Part shown: positions 13,619 to 17,190 of the stretch, in pieces | How positions within the stretch are numbered: the first letter of the stretch is position 1 | Layout of the letters: the number at the start of each line of letters is the position of its first letter | Origin: an uncultured Oscillibacter sp. | Lineage (GTDB): Bacteria; Bacillota; Clostridia; Oscillospirales; Oscillospiraceae | DNA length: 17,190 nucleotides | Reading direction: 5' to 3' | Assembly: GCF_910587525.1 (NCBI RefSeq) | Contig: NZ_CAJULS010000040.1 | Location: forward strand, 1 to 17,190 | Position numbers and translations under genes: made by a program | The notes under the pieces: model-generated | The model's database searches: none | What the model was told of the DNA's origin: nothing | What the model saw: the letters and a program-made list of their open reading frames with translations, nothing else

Positions 13619-14252
13619 GATTTGGAAAAAACAAGGGAAAGACGGGCAGTCCGCCCCGCTGCCCCGCTTGGTGTTCCTGGCCCTGCTCTTTTTAGGCGGC
13701 GTACTTTTAGGACAGGTTCTCTCAGGCCGGGTGCCGGACACCACGGGGGATGAACTGGGCCGCTATCTGACGGAATATCTCCGTTTGGATGGTGATACGG
13801 AGCGTACCGCTGCTACGGTGCTTTCCGCCGCTGTGATCTACTTCCGTTATCCGCTGTTGGCCTTTCTGCTTGGGTTTACCTCGCTGGGAGTGTTGCTGCT
13901 GCCCTGCTTCACAGTGGCCTATGGTTTTTTTCTGTCTTTTTCTGTCTGCTGTTTTACTGCCGCCTTTGGGGCCGACGGTGTTTTGCTGGCCTTGGCGGTC
14001 TTTGGCCTGCGGTGCGCAGTAACACTGCCCTGTTACCTTCTGTTGGCGGTTCCCGCCTGGGGAACCAGTGCGGCACTGGCCGCCCTATCCTTTGGACAGG
14101 GAAGGCGGGCTGCGCCGGTGGTCTATGGGCGGAACTGCTGGGCCCGCTTTGGCTGTGTAATAGCTGTGCTTTCAGCGGGTATGTGTGTGGATCTGTTTCT
14201 CTCGCCCTGGCTGCTCCGGTTGATTCTGGAGCGTATTCTGGGCGTTTCCTGA
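13617..14252 (+). CDS. spoIIM: SpoIIM-like membrane protein
   Basis: A 211-aa protein with about five hydrophobic segments. SpoIIM is part of the forespore-engulfment complex with SpoIID and SpoIIP, remodelling peptidoglycan during sporulation. Family-like features are the N-terminal helix FLALLFLGGVLLGQVL, the soluble segment ending before LLAFLLGFTSLGVLLLPCFTV, the stretch AYGFFLSFSVCCFTAAFG, and a final helix near CVDLFLSPWLLRLIL. Length and position just before xerD match the spoIIM-xerD neighbourhood of Bacilli and Clostridia. Sequence identity to the Bacillus protein seems low, so the call rests on topology, length and context. The TTG start at 13617 is supported by GAGGTGAGG 13604-13612; no ATG lies nearby in frame. 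Confidence 0.75.
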   Translation: MIWKKQGKDGQSAPLPRLVFLALLFLGGVLLGQVLSGRVPDTTGDELGRYLTEYLRLDGDTERTAATVLSAAVIYFRYPLLAFLLGFTSLGVLLLPCFTVAYGFFLSFSVCCFTAAFGADGVLLALAVFGLRCAVTLPCYLLLAVPAWGTSAALAALSFGQGRRAAPVVYGRNCWARFGCVIAVLSAGMCVDLFLSPWLLRLILERILGVS

Positions 14253-14286
14253 AAAAGAAAAAAGAGAGGGAGGTGTTTCTCCAGGC

Positions 14287-15165
14287 ATGGACGATGTGAC
14301 ACGATTTGGTACATATTTAACTGAGGAGAAGCGGGCCTCCCGGAACACCGTCACCTCCTATCTCCGGGATGTGAGCCAGTTTGCCGACTATTTGTGCAAT
14401 TACCAGGATTGCAATCTGCGGCAGGCAAAGAGCGAGATGATACAAAACTATATGGACTGGATGCAGGGGCATGGAAAGTCCGCCTCCTCTGTGACCCGCT
14501 TTCTGGCATCCATCAAGTCCTTCTATAATTTTCTTCTGGCGGAGGGCTCTGTGGCCTCCAATCCAGCCAAGGGGCTGGCTGCTGCCCGGACGGAGCGGAA
14601 GTATCCGGAGATCCTTACTTCCCGGGAGGTAGAGCTGTTTTTGGACCAGCCCCAGTGCATAGACGCTAAGGGGTTTCGGGATCACGCCATGCTGGAGTTG
14701 CTGTATGCAACCGGTATTCGGGTCAGCGAGCTGATCTCTTTGAACCTGGACGATCTGAACCTTTATGCCGGCTTCGTCCGCTGCCGGGGCAAGAAAGAGC
14801 GGATTATCCCCCTGTACCACGGTGCTGTCAAGGCTCTCCAGGACTATGTGAAGAGTATTCGTCCCCAGTTGATTGCGGACAGCGGGGAGGAGGCGCTGTT
14901 TGTCAACATGAACGGCGAGCGCATGAGCCGCCAGGGCTTTTGGAAGATCATCAAATACTACCAGGAGAAAGCGGGAATCGAGAAGGACATCACACCCCAC
15001 ACCCTGCGGCACTCTTTCGCGGTGCATCTGTTGGAGAACGGGGCAGACCTGCGCTCCATCCAGGAGATGCTGGGCCATGCGGACATCTCCTCCACCCAGA
15101 TTTACACCCATGTGATCAAGCGGCAGCTGAAGGATGTGTATCAAAAGGCGCATCCAAGGGCTTAA
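14287..15165 (+). CDS. xerD: Tyrosine recombinase XerD
   Basis: Tyrosine recombinase (292 aa) that, with XerC or alone, resolves chromosome dimers at dif. The N-terminal SAM-like DNA-binding domain covers about 1-100. The catalytic set is complete: R145 (ATGIRVSEL), K170 (GKKERIIPL), H238 and R241 (HTLRH), H264 (LGHADISST) and nucleophile Y273 (QIYTHV), with spacing matching E. coli XerD. Housekeeping length and position beside a spoIIM-like gene argue for the chromosomal enzyme rather than a phage integrase. The ATG at 14287 has GGGAGG at 14268-14273, 13 bases upstream, which is longer than usual; no better in-frame start exists. A strong terminator follows the gene. Confidence 0.92.
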   Translation: MDDVTRFGTYLTEEKRASRNTVTSYLRDVSQFADYLCNYQDCNLRQAKSEMIQNYMDWMQGHGKSASSVTRFLASIKSFYNFLLAEGSVASNPAKGLAAARTERKYPEILTSREVELFLDQPQCIDAKGFRDHAMLELLYATGIRVSELISLNLDDLNLYAGFVRCRGKKERIIPLYHGAVKALQDYVKSIRPQLIADSGEEALFVNMNGERMSRQGFWKIIKYYQEKAGIEKDITPHTLRHSFAVHLLENGADLRSIQEMLGHADISSTQIYTHVIKRQLKDVYQKAHPRA

Positions 15166-15176
15166 AAGGCAATTTT

Positions 15177-15210
15177 ACAGCACGGCGGAGCCGTGCTGTT
15201 TTGCTGTTTT
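15177..15210 (+). terminator. Terminator after xerD
   Basis: ACAGCACGGC (15177-15186) and GCCGTGCTGT (15190-15199) form a perfect 10-bp stem with loop GGA, followed by a T-rich tail to 15210. It separates the spoIIM-like/xerD unit from the sigma-factor unit. Confidence 0.88.
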
Positions 15211-15226
15211 AGAAAAAATTTTTCTT

Positions 15227-15255
15227 TTGCAAAACAAAATGGTACTCTGTAAACT
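15227..15255 (+). promoter_or_regulatory. Promoter of the sigma factor/DUF4179 unit
   Basis: TTGCAA (15227-15232) and TAAACT (15250-15255) are 17 bases apart, just after an AGAAAAA/TTTTTCT inverted repeat (15211-15225). The -35 sequence TTGCAAAAC is shared with the yajC promoter. I see no clear second, ECF-type autoregulated promoter. Confidence 0.55.
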
Positions 15256-15285
15256 CTAATAGATAAAGAGAGAGGAGGTGGCATT

Positions 15286-15759
15286 TTGGATCGGGAGGAA
15301 TTTGCCGGCAAGGTAGAGGCATTGAAGATTCGGCTGTACCGTGCTGCGTACCTGTACCTGGGCAGTGAGGCCGATGCCCTAGAGGCCGTGGACGAGGCGG
15401 TATACCAGGCTCTGCGGGGGCTGAAAAAGCTGCGGCAGCCGGAATTTTTTGAGACTTGGATTACCCGGATTCTGATTAACGAATGTCACCGGGAGCTGCG
15501 CCGCCGGAAGCGTCTGGCGGGGGAGGAAGCCCTGCCGGAAGCCGCCGGACCAGACGAGTACGATGCCCTGCCGCTGCGGGAGGCTGTGCGGCGATTGCCG
15601 GAGGATCTGCGGCGGGTGGTGGTCCTGCGGTTTTTCGCAGGGTACACCCAGGCGGAGACCGCCGCTGCCCTGGATATTCCCCAGGGGACCGCGGCGACCC
15701 GCCAGAGGAAGGCCCTGGCGCTGCTGCGACTGGAGTTGGGAGAGGAGGAGTGTGTATGA
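15286..15759 (+). CDS. ECF-type RNA polymerase sigma factor
   Basis: A 157-aa sigma-70-family factor with regions 2 and 4 only. Region 2 covers about 8-75 (IRLYRAAYLYLGSEADALEA, FETWITRILINECHRELRRR). Region 4 covers about 98-150, with LPEDLRRVVVLRFFAGYTQ and a helix-turn-helix ETAAALDIPQGTAATRQRKAL. It directs polymerase to a small set of promoters, probably in response to an envelope or extracellular signal, given its partner. The TTG start at 15286 is supported by AGGAGGTG at 15273-15280 with 7-base spacing from GGAGG; no in-frame ATG is near. Its stop overlaps the ATG of the next gene (ATGA), showing translational coupling. Confidence 0.92.
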   Translation: MDREEFAGKVEALKIRLYRAAYLYLGSEADALEAVDEAVYQALRGLKKLRQPEFFETWITRILINECHRELRRRKRLAGEEALPEAAGPDEYDALPLREAVRRLPEDLRRVVVLRFFAGYTQAETAAALDIPQGTAATRQRKALALLRLELGEEECV

Positions 15760-17138
15760 ATCGAAACAGGGAGTATCAGACCCTGCTGGCAGAGCTGGAA
15801 ACAGCGCCAAATGCATTGGAAAATACGGTGGAAAGAGCATTAACAAGGAAAAATACTTTACAAAAAAAGCGGCGTCTTTTTCTGGCCCCGGTTGTTGGGA
15901 TGGCGGCCTGCTTTACAGCCTTTGTGCTGCTGGTGAATCTGTCTATTCCTTTTGCCAACGCCTGCGGGCGGGTTCCCTGGCTGCGGGAGCTGGCGAAGGC
16001 CGTAGCCTTCTCACCCTCTCTCTCTGCTGCCGTAGAGAACGAGTATGTACAGCCCATCGGGGAGACAAAGACTGAGGGCGGCGTTACTGTCACTGTGGAA
16101 TACGTCATTGTGGACCGCAAGCAGGTGAATATCTTCTACACGGCTCAGTTTCCGGAGGAACAGCGCCTGTATGTGAATTACGACTACGGCCTTGATGAGC
16201 TCCACAGCTGGGCGGCTTCTTCCGGCAGCGCACAGCTGGCCAGCGGCGAGCTCCAGCAGATCAAGCTGGAATTTGTGGAGAGTGACGTCCCGGCGTCTCT
16301 TGACGTGTGCTTTGGTTTTTACGACGAGGCGGCCTGGAGAGCGGCGGAGCCGGACCCTTCGTCCACAGAGATGCCCGAATTTCAGGAGCCGGATTATCTT
16401 ATAGAAATTCCCTTTCATCTGGAGTTCGACCCCTATTACACTGCCCAAGGGGAGATCATTCCTGTGGATACCGCCTTTACTCTGGACGGCCAGCGGTTCA
16501 CCCTGACGGAGGTGGAACTGTATCCCACCCACCTCCGGGTCAACCTGAAAGCCGACGCGGAGAATACCGCCTGGCTGGAAGGCTTGGCGTTATATCTGGA
16601 AAATGAGCATGGAGAGCGGTTTGAACGTCCCGGCGGTCTGACGGCCGCGGGCGATCCTGAAGGAGAGGGAATGGCCGTATTCTGGCTGGACAGCACGTTT
16701 TTCAGCCATGGACAACATCTGACGCTCTATATCACCCGGGCCCGATGGAAGGACAAGGACGCCTCCAGAGTGCGGCTGGACCTGATGGAGGGCATCGCGG
16801 AGAATCTGCCCCAGGGCGTCCGGTTTCACAAGGCAGAGCGGCAGGGGAATGGTTGGTCAGTGGAGTTCCTGGAATCTGAAAAGGAGATTGGCGGCCCCAG
16901 CAATTTGATGAGCTGCCATGGCTTCTGGGATGAGGATGGAAACCATTATGACATCTGGCAGAGCGGCTCCCGCATCAGCAGCTATCAGGACCCGGAGACG
17001 GGGGAGCGGATAGAAGAAGAGGGGATTTCTGTGGAAGATTTTTCCATGTACGGCTTTTCTGGCAGTGTAGTTTACCTGGAGCCTACCTGCAATCGGGTTA
17101 CAAATTATGATACACCTGTCGCCATTCCTATCAAATAA
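15756..17138 (+). CDS. DUF4179 membrane protein, putative anti-sigma factor
   Basis: A 460-aa protein starting in an ATGA overlap with the sigma gene. The N-terminal 40 residues are cytoplasmic and charged (LENTVERALTRKNTLQKKRR). One membrane helix spans about 41-63. The large C-terminal part is outside. The helix and following segment (FTAFVLLVNLSIPFANA, then AVENEYVQPIG) match the DUF4179 family pattern; the rest is a beta-rich extracellular region with EYVIVDRKQVNIFYTAQF and later DUF5643-like repeats. Such proteins are regularly encoded behind ECF sigma genes and are thought to hold the sigma factor at the membrane; I see no zinc anti-sigma HxxxCxxC motif in the short N-terminus. The open frame extends upstream to 15483, but that is inside the sigma gene. 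A terminator follows the stop. Confidence 0.88.
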   Translation: MNRNREYQTLLAELETAPNALENTVERALTRKNTLQKKRRLFLAPVVGMAACFTAFVLLVNLSIPFANACGRVPWLRELAKAVAFSPSLSAAVENEYVQPIGETKTEGGVTVTVEYVIVDRKQVNIFYTAQFPEEQRLYVNYDYGLDELHSWAASSGSAQLASGELQQIKLEFVESDVPASLDVCFGFYDEAAWRAAEPDPSSTEMPEFQEPDYLIEIPFHLEFDPYYTAQGEIIPVDTAFTLDGQRFTLTEVELYPTHLRVNLKADAENTAWLEGLALYLENEHGERFERPGGLTAAGDPEGEGMAVFWLDSTFFSHGQHLTLYITRARWKDKDASRVRLDLMEGIAENLPQGVRFHKAERQGNGWSVEFLESEKEIGGPSNLMSCHGFWDEDGNHYDIWQSGSRISSYQDPETGERIEEEGISVEDFSMYGFSGSVVYLEPTCNRVTNYDTPVAIPIK

Positions 17139-17146
17139 GTCCCCTC

Positions 17147-17175
17147 AAAAAAGAGCGCCTGCGGGCGCTCTTTTT
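17147..17175 (+). terminator. Terminator of the sigma factor/DUF4179 unit
   Basis: A run of six A is followed by GAGCGCC (17153-17159), loop TGCG (17160-17163), GGCGCTC (17164-17170) and TTTTT. The symmetric A and T runs suggest a two-way terminator. It lies 8 bases after the DUF4179 gene stop. Confidence 0.9.
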
Positions 17176-17190
17176 ATGGTTGCGCTTTCC

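Noticed and set aside
14287..15165. Reading the tyrosine recombinase as a phage or transposon integrase
   Set aside because: Length, XerD-like spacing of catalytic residues and the spoIIM-like neighbour point to the housekeeping enzyme; no attachment-site repeats or phage genes are seen.

Overview
The window reads as a chromosomal segment of a GC-rich, spore-forming Clostridia, most like Oscillospiraceae (the Flavonifractor/Lawsonibacter/Oscillibacter group). The grounds are gene content and order (hprK, murB, rapZ, glmR/yvcK, whiA and dnaE in one run; yajC next to a TIGR04086-type membrane gene; a spoIIM-like gene next to xerD; a sigma/DUF4179 pair), GGAGG-type ribosome sites, frequent TTG starts and protein sequence character. 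The taxon is inferred; no rRNA or species marker is present.

Region 1 (about 1-11,130) is a ten-gene, single-strand run behind one good sigma-A-type promoter at 10-38: hprK, a ROK sugar kinase, murB, rapZ, a 72-aa two-helix membrane protein, glmR (yvcK), an unknown 125-aa protein, whiA, a 354-aa membrane protein built as a tandem duplication, and dnaE. Gaps are short, one pair overlaps, and no convincing terminator lies inside, so it is probably one long operon. Its theme is coupling of carbon status (HprK, sugar kinase, RapZ, GlmR) to wall precursor supply (MurB, GlmR) and to division/replication (WhiA, DnaE).

Region 2 (11,131-12,434) is an interruption. It starts with about 380 non-coding bases packed with inverted repeats, including two copies of a CCCCTTAAGGGG palindrome and a strong terminator-like hairpin. 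Next comes a lone minus-strand xenobiotic acetyltransferase gene of the Vat/CatB type with its own promoter and terminator.

Region 3 (12,435-15,210) carries yajC, a TIGR04086-type membrane protein, a spoIIM-like gene and xerD. The ribosome sites of the TIGR04086-type and spoIIM-like genes both lie inside perfect or near-perfect hairpins. The gap between those two genes also holds a pseudoknot-like set of inverted repeats and a pair of 11-bp direct repeats upstream of a strong promoter.

Region 4 (15,227-17,175) is a self-contained unit of promoter, ECF-type sigma factor, overlapping DUF4179 membrane protein (putative anti-sigma factor) and terminator.

I saw no rRNA, tRNA, CRISPR array, transposase or prophage gene. 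The least explained parts are the structured intergenic regions (11,131-11,460 and 13,351-13,619), the duplicated membrane protein and the two small operon proteins.
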